A stretch of DNA of 64,000 nt from Notospermus geniculatus. Its lineage: Eukaryota; Nemertea; Pilidiophora; Heteronemertea; Lineidae. Both the position numbers and the translations under genes were made by a program. The notes beneath the pieces were generated by a model that saw only the letters and a program-made list of their open reading frames with translations, was not told the DNA's origin and did no database searches. Where the stretch lies: positions 189,041 through 253,040 of the forward strand of contig NMRB01000157.1 in NCBI GenBank assembly GCA_002633025.1, read 5' to 3'. Positions within the stretch are counted from its first letter, which is position 1; the number at the start of each line of letters is the position of its first letter. Of the stretch, positions 30,599 to 41,183 are shown piece by piece.

Positions 30599-31353
30599 TA
30601 TCATGCATCTTGTCTGACACGATCTACAACTGCATGCCATTAGCGTAAACGGAACAAATGACGCGCTGAAAGAGCTGCCCTTCGAGGTCACTGAAAAGTT
30701 TCCTAGCGAGAGTGGGGTAATAGTGTGAAATAGAGATAATGGGGCAATGTGAAGCGCTGGCTTTGAGATTCTTGGGAGAGAACTGGGGTATTTGTGTGAA
30801 GCACTTTGCAGTTCATGGAGAGAATGGGTGTTTGTCATCTGTAGACAATATGGAGTACCAAAGACAATAACACCTGTTACAAAGTGGCGTTTTCTCGATG
30901 AACTTATACGGATTACCCTGTATCATGCGACCCGTTTTGACCAAACCATTCACATGTCTTGGCAGGTTGAGACAAAACGTTTGTCAGTTTCAATACTGTC
31001 TGTCTATTTTGATTGTGAAAAAATCTATTTTTTTTCAATTCGCTCCTGGTGTTGTCTCAGTTCGTTGAGACTGAACTTCTGAGCGACATGCGACTGGTTT
31101 TGCCAGAACGGGTCACACTATATACATAGAAAGAACAGTGGATCACAAATGACCGATATAACATATCACAGATAGTCATCCACATAGAACTTTGAAATAT
31201 GATATCGCGCCTACTAGTTCTTCCACATGACGTCTAGCCATTCATTCCAAACCTGACAACACTACCAAACGCATAATCTCAGACAATTATTTTACGTAAG
31301 CTTTCGTGCTCATGGTCCGCCTGACTACGTCACGTGCAGTTATTAAAAAAATA
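30599..31353. other. No gene supported
   Basis: There is a partial tandem similarity (GTGTGAA.TAG.. with GGGGTA) at 30700-30810. I see no exon, domain or clear element ends. Confidence 0.35.
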
Positions 31354-32090
31354 GCTATGGTATCCTATGGTACCCTATGGTATTTATGGTATTGTATGGT
31401 ATATTGCTATTGTACCCATGGTATTTTATGGTACTATGGTATCAATTTATGGTACTTTTGGTTCCTATTTATGGTACTATGGTATGCAATGGTTCTATGG
31501 TATTACTTTATGGTACTATAGAATGTTATGGTGCTATGGTATTAATTTATGGTACTGTGGTTTCCAATGGTTCGATGGTATTCCTATGGTACATGGGATG
31601 AAAATGGGAACAAGTTTTTCCCATTGAAAAAATGTTCTGATTTATAAATGTATAAGATTCTTGCTTACTATAGGCACTAATCATTTCTGATGTTGGTTGC
31701 AGTTCGTCTGCAATTATGAGCTAGAATATCATACTAAAAGTTTTTTATGGTAAAAGCAAATACCTGACAAAACAGAAAACATACACTTTCGGAGAAGTCT
31801 CATCACAAGTCAAAATCTGAGTCTTGACAAACATTACTGTTTTCAAGCATTTTACATGGTACCCTCTGTGGTTTTATGGTGGAATACCATACAGCAGAAC
31901 ACCAGAGAAAGGGTATAAACCATAGAATAACACAACATTATCTTACCATAAAAAGATTACCATAGAAATTGATGAACCATAAAGTTCTTATGGTATCATA
32001 TTGGTACCATAGGAAAAGTACCAAACACTGTTTCAAAACACCATAGAAAATCTATGGTAATTGTCTATGGTATTCTCTATGGTATATCCT
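31354..32090. mobile_element. ATGGTA-array element with inverted arms
   Basis: The left arm (31354-31590) is packed with CTATGGTA and TTATGGTACTATGGTA words. The right arm (31855-32090) carries ACCATA words inverted and again TCTATGGTA. A unique AT-rich spacer of about 250 bases lies between. It is non-coding; open frames in the left arm are repeats of MVLWY-type translation. Confidence 0.65.
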
Positions 32091-32511
32091 ATCATATCGC
32101 ATATTATTTTTAATAGGGAAGCGACCATTGATTGGTTCTACCGGTGGCGAACACATTTTGAGGGAGTGTGTTGGAGGGTTTGTTGCTTTATTGATGAGTG
32201 TGATTGGAGAGAGGTAGTCTAATGGCTAGGAATCCATTTGTTAAAGTGAATAGCCCGCGGACTTTGTTTTGATTTTTGAGCGGCCCTTCCATAGAGAGTG
32301 GCGGGAAGCATCTGGGTACTATTTCATTCATAAAACCAGTGAATAGTAAACAGATAGAGATGCGAATGAAGTCAGTCGAAGCGAGATGCCGAGAAAAGTT
32401 GCTTCAAGAGCTACAAAGCGGATTCACCTCACCCCCGAAATTTTCAAAGCCTGGGGAGTGAGAAAAAACACTTAGGATTTTTATTCTATGAGGAATTAGC
32501 ACGTTACTTGC

Positions 32512-33026
32512 TAGACTGGGGACCCAGTCGTTGTGTCGCTCTGGCCGCTGCACTAACACTCCACAAACGACTGGGAAAGCAAGATGCAAAATCAGCGGCT
32601 AGCGTACCGGCGACCACAACGGATATGAATGAGTTCAGCCAATCAGAAAGTGCGTCTTGAACGACCGTCGGCTGTTCGTTGCAAGATGCCAAATCAGCTG
32701 ATTACACAGGAACTTTCTTCGAGGTAAAGGACCGTATCCTGGTACCTAAGTTCGATACTGTGTGCGATAAGCAGCACATGTACTTACGGATTTATGAATA
32801 TCCTGCTAGTGAGGTTGAAAAGATTCTGGACGGGCGAGAGGATCTGGTAAATTACATCATCCACAGAAATAACAACCAATCAAAAGTGTGCCAGATTTTC
32901 CCTAGTAGAATTTCTTTCGGGCAATTTCTTTCGCCGAGATGGGCGTTGTGGTCGTCTGTATACTAGCCGCTGATTTTGCATCTTGCTTTCCCAATCGTTT
33001 GTGGAGTATAGTGGGACCCGAGTCTA
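32512..33026. mobile_element. TIR element with 9-bp target duplication and internal coding-like segment
   Basis: The ends TAGACTGGGG and CCCGAGTCTA are flanked by exact 9-base copies of GTTACTTGC (32503-32511, 33027-33035). Inside the TIRs, AAGATGCAAAATCAGCGGCT occurs on both sides. A 9-bp duplication fits Mutator-like elements; an 8-bp reading would fit hAT. The unique interior has an open frame at 32679-32966. Confidence 0.8.
32679..32966 (+). CDS. Unrecognised open frame inside the 9-bp-TSD element
   Basis: It reads TGTFFEVKDRILVPKFDTVC then DKQHMYLRIYEYPASEVEKI and LDGREDLVNYIIHRNNN. Composition looks protein-like, but no family is recognised. It runs into the right TIR, so a complete gene is unlikely. 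It could be a captured host fragment or a remnant of the element's own gene. Confidence 0.3.
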   Translation: MQDAKSADYTGTFFEVKDRILVPKFDTVCDKQHMYLRIYEYPASEVEKILDGREDLVNYIIHRNNNQSKVCQIFPSRISFGQFLSPRWALWSSVY

Positions 33027-33234
33027 GTTACTTGCTGGCGAATACCAAATCTCTGGCTCGTCCTAAGCCCAGTAGAACTCGGCCATGACGACGAGCATGT
33101 ACATGATATAGGCGGCGGAGCATAGGTTAAATTGTCGGAAATGCGAGGGTGACAAATCGATCAAGCCGAGGATACAAGGTTGGTAGGCCTAACTGTTACA
33201 AATAGTTTCGTAAAAGCATTGCAGTTTGTAAAAT

Positions 33235-33733
33235 GTTCACGTTTTATAAAACCTGTCGTTGTTTTTTTTCATTAAAAAAATCGCATTTCGCCGAATTTCC
33301 CAAAAACACTGCACGTGAATCGTAATCGTACCCCCAAATGTTGTAGTTGGCCGAATTGTCTCATCTGGTTGTTACATCTTTTCGTTATATCTGCTACGTA
33401 ATTTCGTGCCGAAATTACGTCATCACTTGTGTTGTGCGCGAGTTGTTTATCTTATATGACTTGATCTTTGTAACCATTGTATATGTAGGCCCAAAGGCTA
33501 CCAATTTGATACTGTGTACGGACTCGACGTGGGACACGAGTATGGCATAATAAATACTGTTAATTCGGTCAATTCGGTCGTAACGTAGATTTGTTCCGAA
33601 ATGTAAAACTGATCACCCACTTTCATATAATTTTCGATAGGTAACGAGAATCGTAAAACAGTCATCGACCATCTCCATAAAATGCACATTTTTAAAAAAT
33701 AAATAACAACAACAGGTTTTATAAAACGTGAAC
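33235..33733. mobile_element. TIR element (GTTCACGTTTTATAAAACCT ends)
   Basis: About 30-base inverted ends GTTCACGTTTTATAAAACCT and AGGTTTTATAAAACGTGAAC. A CGTAATTTCGTGCCGAAATTACG palindrome lies inside. It abuts the candidate minus-strand first exon at 33734. No target duplication is evident. Confidence 0.7.
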
Positions 33734-33998
33734 CTTGGTGTGCCCGGGTGTTGTGGTTGTATCCGAAAAAAGGTGCTGATTGCCTCGGAGTCTGTGTCTG
33801 TTGAATCCTCGGGCTGCTTGTCGACTGTGGAGATCTTGATATCGCTCTAAATGGCATGCTGTGAGCCGCAAATCCTACCTGCCCCATCAACCTTGTCAAA
33901 TCACCAGCTGCATGTTTGTTTGACACCGGAATATTTGGCGACACTAATGACAATGCTGAAATGTCCAGATCTGGAAGCTCGTCCATGCTCTCAGCCAT
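33734..33998 (-). CDS. Candidate first exon of an unrecognised gene
   Basis: On the minus strand, ATG at 33998 opens MAESMDELPDLDISALSLVS then PNIPVSNKHAAGDLTRLMGQ and a Ser/Gln/Pro-rich part. It ends at a possible donor CAAG|GTTCAC exactly where the TIR element begins. An acidic N-terminus followed by a low-complexity region suggests a regulatory or scaffold protein, but I recognise no family and find no further exon. It could also be cut off by the element. Confidence 0.4.
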
Positions 33999-34232
33999 GT
34001 TTACTACGTGCGTAAACTGTAGTAAAATGACGTCACGGACGATTGACGGGCAGCCATATTGTTCATTCATAAATTTGGCTTTACATAGTTTGGTTTGTAT
34101 TCAAAAGGTGGCGCTGGCTATCAAAACAAAACCCTGCGAGTTATTCACTTTAATCCTTTACCGTCGAATCCATGAGCAGTGAGGAGCAGTTTTGACTTCA
34201 TAAGCGAATAAGGATATTTCGACAGTCATTTT

Positions 34233-34659
34233 TTGACAGTCAGCAGCACACTTGACACTAGCGGCGAAATATCGTGCCTCACTTCACCACTAGCGTAGGT
34301 GGAAGACCGCCATTTTGGATTTTGCCGGCGCGCATGTAGAAATAGTTCGGTCGGCGTAATCGCACAATTTTTTCTAATAAGTATTCAGTTCATTTCTAAT
34401 ACCACTTGTTATCAACACGAAGTCCTTTTAGTCTGAAAATATTCGCCTTGAACCCAACAGCACCACTTTTCAACATCATCTATCATCTAGCGTAGATGCC
34501 ACTGGGTTGGCGGTGACACGGCTGGCCTGTTCACGATGGTTAAAAACCTTTACCAAAATGTAGTAATCTGCACTACTTTCAAGATGGAAATCTAGCACCT
34601 GCGCTAGTGGTGTTATAGAAGATAACGCCATCTAGTGTCAAGTGTGAGTCAGCAGTCAA
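34233..34659. mobile_element. TIR element (TTGACAGTCAGCAGCACAC ends)
   Basis: The left end TTGACAGTCAGCAGCACACT and right end AGTGTGAGTCAGCAGTCAA are inverted, with GACACTAGCGG and CATCTAGTGTC inside. It is non-coding. Confidence 0.65.
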
Positions 34660-35191
34660 GAGTCAACATTCATTTTTGTGAAATACGCCTATATGGTGGC
34701 ACCCAACATCAGAAACAAAGAAATAAAAGGAACAGTTGGAAAAAAAGATCTCTGAATATTACTATTCAATCCTGTGTTACGAGTCTGCATTGTAAATGGC
34801 ACACTTTCTAGGAGACAGGCAATCCTGGATCATTGATAAGGAATTGAGGGCAGGCCATGTAGGGGAAGAACAGTACTCATTAATCTATGTCTGTCATGCC
34901 TCTGATGTGACTCCCCCTTGTATAGGCCTACACGTCATGTACTTTGCCCTTACCATGCTTACAGGATACCATAAGAGCAGCCAGTTCCTCAACTCCTAAC
35001 TTCCTTTCTGTCGTTTTGCCATGAGTAAAAAATGTTCAATGTACCAGAATAATCTCCTGAAAAGCACCAATGCTGTCAGATATGGTCTTTATTGTTGTTT
35101 GAATCACATTCTATTAAGTAATTAGCAAAACTGTCATGGTTCCTAAAATGACTGTTGACTGTTGAAAAAATGACTGTCAAAATATCCTTAC

Positions 35192-35327
35192 TCTCATAAA
35201 CAGCTGCATCACGTCTTGTTAACATCTCTTCAATCAGCCTCATAATGCCAAGGTAACCAGATTGATGGTAGGTCCACAGGAGTCCTACTGTGTATCTGTT
35301 TACCAGCCATTGTAGGTGATTGGCATT
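35192..35327 (-). CDS. Candidate internal exon, unrecognised
   Basis: On the minus strand, an acceptor TCTCAG and a donor ATGAGA|GTAAGG bound an open frame reading NHLQWLVNRYTVGLLWTYHQ then SGYLGIMRLIEEMLTRRDAA. Splice signals and amino-acid texture support an exon, but no family is recognised and neighbours are not found. Confidence 0.35.
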
Positions 35328-35935
35328 CTGAGACTGTCTTGTAGATTGAAGCACAGGTCACCGCACTGCTGACTTCATCCCTTTCTTAATCCAACCAGAA
35401 TGCCGTAAGGACACTCTCATCCTATTTTACTGAACACATAGGCCGCTCTTCGTAGCACTCAATAACTAGGGAGGAAATACGGCACAAAGTCCGTACTGCT
35501 TATAGTCATTAGAAATTGTACATAGCAAGGTAATAGCAGATAACAGGTCAATTCAGGTTGATAACATATCCAACATGGCTACTGCCCATTATAATAAGAA
35601 GATTAAGCGTCTGACGTCATATGGTCATGACTTTTAGGCCGCAATCTTTGTTGAAAAGGTATATGTTATGCGCTATCGACCGATCTGCGCTATCGATCGA
35701 TGGTGCTGCGCTTTCTACGGATCGGTAATTCGCGCAAGCATCGATAGATAGTGCTGCGCCAACGGTCGATGGGCTGTTTGGGAATTGGGGGCAGGCACGA
35801 TTGACTGCGCATGGGGCCAGTTGCGCGTTTTATCGATGATGCTGTTGTGCATGCAAAACTGTCCGTGTGCTAGTGAAGGGGGGACATAGGTGTGGCTGTG
35901 GTATTAGGGGGCAGTTTTAGACACTGTTTATATTT
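35328..35935. other. No gene supported
   Basis: It contains a local inverted motif (CGATCGATGG, CGATCTGCGCTATCGAT) at about 35675-35775. No exon or element ends are clear. Confidence 0.35.
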
Positions 35936-35969
35936 TTTATCTTTTACTTTCAGGTTTGAAGAGCACAGG

Positions 35970-36109
35970 ATAGAGTTGACATTGGACTTGGAGTGGATGC
36001 TCATCTCGAGCTCTTCAGTCTAACGACTCTAGGCATTATTCCTTGGCTGGCTTGGCTTTCTGGTGGTGTCTTGACCTTCGCCGAGCTTTTCTACAATGCA
36101 ATAAAATAA
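35970..36109 (+). CDS. Possible terminal exon of a small membrane-type protein, convergent to the PHD gene
   Basis: After CACAG an open frame reads DRVDIGLGVDAHLELFSLTT then LGIIPWLAWLSGGVLTFAEL and FYNAIK before TAA, overlapping AATAAA motifs. The hydrophobic segment suggests a membrane anchor. Splicing and family are unproven. It may be a second gene of the same transposon as 36249-37112. Confidence 0.3.
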
Positions 36110-36136
36110 AGTTTGAAGTTTATTTCAATACAGTTA

Positions 36137-36158
36137 TTTATTTATTTATTCATTTTCC
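36137..36158 (-). promoter_or_regulatory. Candidate polyadenylation signals of the PHD/Ulp1 gene
   Basis: Overlapping AATAAA motifs on the minus strand (AATAAATAAATAAATAA) start about 90 bases after its stop codon. AATAAA words on the plus strand near 36100 would serve the convergent frame. Confidence 0.4.
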
Positions 36159-36248
36159 AAGGGATACATGATACATGAGTTACAATATTCACCGTTTTTT
36201 CGTTGAAGTCCAAAATTCCAATTGAATTGGTAAAGAGTCACATAAGAC

Positions 36249-37112
36249 TCAGTAGCAACTGTTGCACTTCCACTCACTCGTCGATTCCACTTTCACGCAC
36301 GCTACATGAAACCACTCTTTGCACTTCTCACACTCCACCATTAAATCTCCGTCATCGGGACATCTGCATGTACAGTAGATTGGCGTCGTCTCCTGGAACC
36401 GTATTTCTTTCTGACGGTGAGTCACGTTGGACGGGAAAGGTGAAATCACACCAGAATCGACACATTGTCCGAAATGTTTCCGAAGCGACTTGGTATCATA
36501 TTTCAACTCAGTAGGATTCTCCCCAAACAGAATTGAAGTTGCGAAGGCTATAGCGTAGAGTCCACAATCATGAGAATTCGTTTGGCGATCCACGTTCATG
36601 ACATTCGTTGTCAGATTCTCGGAGCGGTGGCAGTGGCGGGCGATGAGTTTTACAGTTGCAGGGGAAGGCTTCTTATGTAACGAATTGAAGATGTTGATGG
36701 TATCATCGGGTTGTCCTATGTTCGTGATTGTGATCCAGTGACTGTTTTCGATATTCAGAAACTGTACGAAATCCCCAGCTGGTATCTCGAAGCTCATCTG
36801 CTGAAGTAGCGTGTCTTGCAATCCTGATGCTGTGAGAAATGTCTTTTTCAACAGCGTGCTTGAGGCGGCCATGTGGCGGTCGTTCATCCACGTCTTGGTA
36901 GTGTCGATTTCGTCGCGTTCTTTCGTGGGTAGGAGCGGTCTGTCTTCTTTCTTTGTGGCGGGCGCTAACGGTTCTTCCTTGTTCGAAAAGGTAGACAGTG
37001 GATGACAGTGAGTGCTGCATGCAATTCCCTTCTGACGACAGGGACATTTCTTGTTCTTGCAACCACCATTACACTTGCACGCTGATTTGGTAAACTTGTT
37101 TTCGGGATACAT
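36249..37112 (-). CDS. Transposon-type protein: CXC-like cysteine cluster + Ulp1/C48 protease + PHD finger (Ginger-like)
   Basis: This 287-residue minus-strand product has three modules. Residues 12-37 are a cysteine cluster (ACKCNGGCKNKKCPCRQKG, then ACSTHC), preceded in frame upstream of the ATG by REAAQL. Residues about 75-205 resemble a Ulp1-type cysteine protease: WMND at 75-78, HW at 125-126, Q167 and the C173 of HDCG; the usual Asp after His is Asn143. Residues 247-286 are a PHD finger (C-x-C, C-x2-C, H-x2-C, C-x2-C; EWFHVAC). From family knowledge, integrase, such a cysteine region, Ulp1/OTU and PHD co-occur in Ginger-type transposons. The frame is open about 20 codons above the ATG, so it may be the last exon of a longer protein. 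No integrase was found here. Confidence 0.75.
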   Translation of the reverse strand: MYPENKFTKSACKCNGGCKNKKCPCRQKGIACSTHCHPLSTFSNKEEPLAPATKKEDRPLLPTKERDEIDTTKTWMNDRHMAASSTLLKKTFLTASGLQDTLLQQMSFEIPAGDFVQFLNIENSHWITITNIGQPDDTINIFNSLHKKPSPATVKLIARHCHRSENLTTNVMNVDRQTNSHDCGLYAIAFATSILFGENPTELKYDTKSLRKHFGQCVDSGVISPFPSNVTHRQKEIRFQETTPIYCTCRCPDDGDLMVECEKCKEWFHVACVKVESTSEWKCNSCY

Positions 37113-37547
37113 TAACTGGGCTGCCTCGCGTAGTGATATATACTCAGTTTCCTCAATGCTTCGTGCTCATTGGATGAGATTGAAGTTCGATAACAAGTAC
37201 TTTCCGAAGTGACGTGGTCGAAGAAAGTAGGTCACTGCTGGGATATCATTTTGAGAGCATTACATGATATCAAGTTTAATCCTCGTGATTGCACATTATT
37301 AGCTGTTCCTCCACTGATGCCATATCGTGGTCATTGTGGGATTGGTAGGAAAAAAAGACTTTATTCTTTGACGACTTCGTCGATTTTCTGTTCACCTGCT
37401 TTGGATCATCGACAATATTTTTGGGGAACGGGGCATGCTCATGAAGGGGGCGTTCCCACTGTCTCGTCATGTTTAGATGCCTCGACTGACAGTTGAGTAT
37501 CTGTAAGGTTCCCATCGGATGACTCCGGATGCAGTTGGCTCTCCAAG

Positions 37548-37655
37548 ATGGCGCAGTGCCGTTATCCCAATGAAAGAGGTCTCGATATGCTGCCGTGCGA
37601 GTTCAACTATGCAAAAGACGTTGATTTCTTCCAATACAAGGGAACTTATGCGAAG
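37548..37655 (+). CDS. Candidate first exon of an unrecognised gene
   Basis: ATG sits in CCAAGATGGCG, a good translation context and a YY1-like initiator motif. It reads MAQCRYPNERGLDMLPCEFN then YAKDVDFFQYKGTYAK and stops at a donor-like GCGAAG|GTACAC, phase 0. It differs from nearby repeats. No downstream exon was identified before the 37927-38727 element, and the family is unknown. Confidence 0.4.
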
Positions 37656-37926
37656 GTACACATAACAGCATTCCACGAAATCTTATACACTTCCGGCATT
37701 TATATACAATCCATACTGTACTGTTCAAGTTTGTGCTTGTTTCACAGTTCATCAGCATTTATTTATGACCTTGAAAGTGGCGTGTGTTTCCTGCAGCGAG
37801 AGTATTCTTCAAATGAATTATGCAAACAAAGTGTCCCAATGAAATTAAGCAGACGGTTGATGGCCTTAAAGGTAAGAAATCAGTTGTAGGCCTATATTTA
37901 CGGACAATGCAGTAAATGTAAGTGTA

Positions 37927-38727
37927 CAGTCTTGTCAAAAAGTAAAAAGACAGCTAATATCTCAGCTAATACCAAAGGTTCCAACCTCAACTTGCATTAT
38001 ATTATGATGCGCTATATTGTTGTTAGAAGGATCACAAACGAAATTAAGGGTTTGTGACAAACTATCACTAAAATATCATGAAAATATCAATCTCAAAAAA
38101 TCTCATTTTTTTTCGAAATACAGAATTTTCATTTAAAATCAGCGTGATATCATTCACCAGGCGATCCTATGAATTCCTGAGAAGAAACTTTTTAAAAATC
38201 ATTTCTCATTTTCCAGATATATCAGAATATCATCGGTTTTTATGAATTTGATATTTTGCAAAATTCGTTAGTTTTCATATTTTTCCCTCGTCAACAGTCA
38301 CTCATCATGATAACAAAATAGTTCATGCTGATTATTCCATCATTTTTTCTTCAACAGATGGAGAATTTAACGAAAATCTTAAAATGCCCAAAAAATATGG
38401 CATGTTTTTCTGATGATATTTTGATATTTCTTGAAAACGAAAAGAGATTTTTCGAAACTTTTTTTTCGCAGAATTTCTTAGAAATCATCAGGGAATAATA
38501 TCAAGCCAATTTTGAAATGAAAATTGGAGATCTTAAAAATTGTATTTTTATTGATATTTTGAAATTCAAATACTTTCATGATAATTTGCCACAAATCGTA
38601 AATTTGGTATGCCAGCATTTAAGCAACATATTTTTGTTGATAAAAATGCCAAGCTTACCTATAAATGACCATTGGCATCTCAGCTGAATAGGAAACATCA
38701 CTGTCTTTTTATTTTTTAACAAGACTG
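37927..38727. mobile_element. TA-flanked Tc1/mariner-like MITE
   Basis: The ends CAGTCTTGTCAAAAAGTAAA and TTTATTTTTTAACAAGACTG are inverted, with TA on each side. The interior is AT-rich (ATTTTGATATTTT words) and non-coding. Confidence 0.75.
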
Positions 38728-39138
38728 TACATGGACATGGACTATATTTTTTTAAAATATTTAGTTCGAGTCCAGGAACAAGTTGACAATCGAATAATGA
38801 AGAAATCAAGTAAAACTTGTGCAGTAATTCGAGATCATATTTTTAAATTCGGCTTTAAATATTATGTTTCTTAAATTATTCGTTACATAATAATTCAATG
38901 GAGCATTGACGGCTGCAACTTGCCGGAAATGTGATCAATTTTATCGGCATAATGACAGTTTTAGCCCCATTTCAATATGCAACGATAGCCCGATCAAGCT
39001 ATCTCTCCGTTGTTTTTAAGCGTGAATCATTGGTGCACGGATTTTGTCTGATTGAGGTCCGTAAAATATCAATCAAATGGAATTTTGCGTTGTCATATCC
39101 GGAAAACCTGGGGTAAGCGACCTGGGACCCGCGCCAAT
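38728..39138. other. No gene supported
   Basis: A short AT-rich stretch with one weak open frame at 38931-39116. I see nothing recognisable. Confidence 0.35.
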
Positions 39139-40203
39139 GGGTGAGGTCAAGTGAAGATGTATATTCAACACAATCTGTTTAATAAACAGATCTGTTAACA
39201 GATCTGTTGACTTGATCAGAGACTTGACCTGCTACCTAAACAGGCTGTTAACATGCGATTAAATAAACAGATTATGTTAACTTAACAGATATGTTAAGAG
39301 TTGCTGTTAGTGTAACAGAATCTGTTAAGTTAATCTCAGCCCCTAAAATCTGTTAATTGAATATTTCGGCAATTAGGAGGGCATCATTCCTGAAATTTCT
39401 AAATATCGCTTAGAGTACTGTTCTGGCCTAATTTAACCAGAAAACAGTTCACTTTTTGCTTAGCTTAGATTTTTGAAGAATTCCTTAACACTAACCTCTA
39501 GAGGTTAAGCTCCTGTTACAGGTTGAGGAGGTCATGTGAAATGTTAACAGATCTGTTAGCAGCCATTTTGTTTTTGAGAATCAGCTAATTCTTCAAGCTG
39601 TAGCCCTTCAAAGAGCACCAAATCATGTTGGAGAGGCAGTAACAAGCACAGAGCCCACTGCTGTCCACTTTCGCTTATCAGAAGATCAAATAACTGAACT
39701 TACTAATGACTTCCATGCCTGGCGAGATCGTGGTAAAAGGTTTTGGTAAGTCCAGGGAGAAATTTACGACAGTACTGCACTACGTGGCATCTGGGGGATA
39801 TTATAGGCAGGCTGGCTATGCCATGGGAATTGCCAAGCCCAACGTGATTGCTCACGCCCATGAAGTTGTTGATTTCCTGATGGCTATTGCACCACATAGT
39901 ATTTTTCTTCCTCAGCTAGACGAATATGAGCAGTTGTCGCAAGATCTTGTGGACATACATGGAAGTGTTAGAAGGGTCATTCTTTTCATAGAATGCTTGA
40001 TTGTGTGATCCTGTGTGATGATGCATGCTGGTGGCCAAACACCTTGCCAACAGGCTGTTAACACATGTCAACAGGCTGTTAAGAGCACGTAAACACGCTG
40101 TTAACAGCCTGTTAACCTGAATTCCATGTTAAGCTGGTGAAGTTAACAGATCTGTTAACAGATTCTGTTAACACACAACACACACAAACACTTGACCTCA
40201 CCC
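39139..40203. mobile_element. Palindrome-array TIR element, AACAGATCTGTTAAC unit, with Harbinger fragment
   Basis: The ends GGGTGAGGTCAAGTG and CACTTGACCTCACCC are inverted; AAT lies to the left and GAT to the right. Both sub-terminal zones (39170-39360 and 40050-40170) are filled with AACAGATCTGTTAACA-type palindromes. The middle holds a Harbinger-like transposase fragment. Ends are shared with 50186-51047, but the array is not. Confidence 0.8.
39640..40008 (+). pseudogene. PIF/Harbinger-like transposase fragment (middle)
   Basis: It reads KFTTVLHYVASGGYYRQAGY AMGIAKPNVIAHAHEVVDFL, the LxYLATGxSYRxxGxxFGVSKSTVxxxVxEVxxAL signature of DDE_Tnp_4-type transposases, then SIFLPQLDEYEQLSQDLVDI. 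The catalytic DDE region is absent. It lies between the palindrome arrays of 39139-40203. Confidence 0.65.
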
Positions 40204-40409
40204 GATGAATCACGCTTTAGGTAGTAGGCCCAGGTCTGCCTCCAAAAACCAGGGCAGAAAATTTGGCAGTAAAGTTGAAAACGAATTCGCCCATAAGGAG
40301 AAACACAGGGGGATTTCAAAGTTGGAGTTAGTTCGAGTGTGTTTGACCGAACATGCAACCGCTAAAATCTTCATTGGAATAAAAAAATGAACGTACTGTA
40401 ATAGATCTT

Positions 40410-40830
40410 GGCCGACCTCACAGGAAGTCCGATAGTGCTTTCTGTGCCTGTCAGCGGTGAAATAGGTTATAAAGCCTAGTTCACACTGCTGGCGCGGTGC
40501 GAAGCGGCGCGATCTGAACAAACGATTACAGCTTTCTCACCGCACCGCAATTGTGAACAGGACCGTGTTTCAACGAGACGTTTGCGAGCGCGGATTAGGA
40601 GGCGGGCGCTGGTGGAAAAAATCGATCCAACGTATTTCTCTTTAGCTATTTAACTTGCACCCGCGCCCGTCTCCCAATCCGCGCCCGCAAACGCCTCGTG
40701 GAGACACGGTCTAACAGTGGAAACAATCAGGTGCGAATCGCACCGGTCGCACCCTGCATGCAGTGTGAACTAGCCTTTACTAACTACCGATACCACCGGT
40801 AGCACTATCGGACATTCTGTGCGGTCGGCC
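40410..40830. mobile_element. MITE with a second MITE nested inside (40471-40778)
   Basis: Outer ends GGCCGACCTCACAGGAAGTC and GACATTCTGTGCGGTCGGCC surround inner ends AAAGCCTAGTTCACACTGC and GCAGTGTGAACTAGCCTTT. Inside the inner element, GCGCGGATTAGGAGGCGGGC and its reverse form another hairpin. All of it is non-coding. Confidence 0.8.
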
Positions 40831-41100
40831 ATGGTGTGGTGAACTGCAGGTGCACATGTTGATCTTTGGTTTGTCTCAGCCATCTCTTAACCCGTGCGAT
40901 GCAGATACGGGAAAATGCTGGCTTGACAACTGATGATTTTAACTGACGCCATTTCTATCTTTTCATTCAACACGAAATGATTCAATAAGGAATGTAAGTG
41001 ACAAAGATACTTCGTATCCAACGAGAAGCACAAGAACGACACAGAAAATGATATAAGACAAAACGTCATCTCCGAAATTCGCTAATTTTCGACCCTCACG

Positions 41101-41158
41101 CACTTTCTAGTCAAAATTCCAGAAAAGACTTTTTTCTCGAATTTTGACTAGAAAGTGC
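41101..41158. repeat. Hairpin before the 41184 exon
   Basis: CACTTTCTAGTCAAAATTC and GAATTTTGACTAGAAAGTG are perfect inverted copies separated by about 20 bases. It ends 25 bases upstream of the exon start. Confidence 0.75.
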
Positions 41159-41183
41159 CTTAAGAAGACCCCTTATTTTTCAG

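Noticed and set aside
31306-31627. Tyr/Trp/Gly-rich proteins in three overlapping frames
   Set aside because: They are translations of the ATGGTA repeat array and have no independent support.
33498-33733. C-terminal half of the long minus-strand open frame
   Set aside because: It lies within the 33235-33733 TIR element, so only the part above 33734 is plausible host coding.
36249-36514. Plus-strand open frame opposite the PHD gene
   Set aside because: It is an antisense shadow of a well-supported minus-strand domain.
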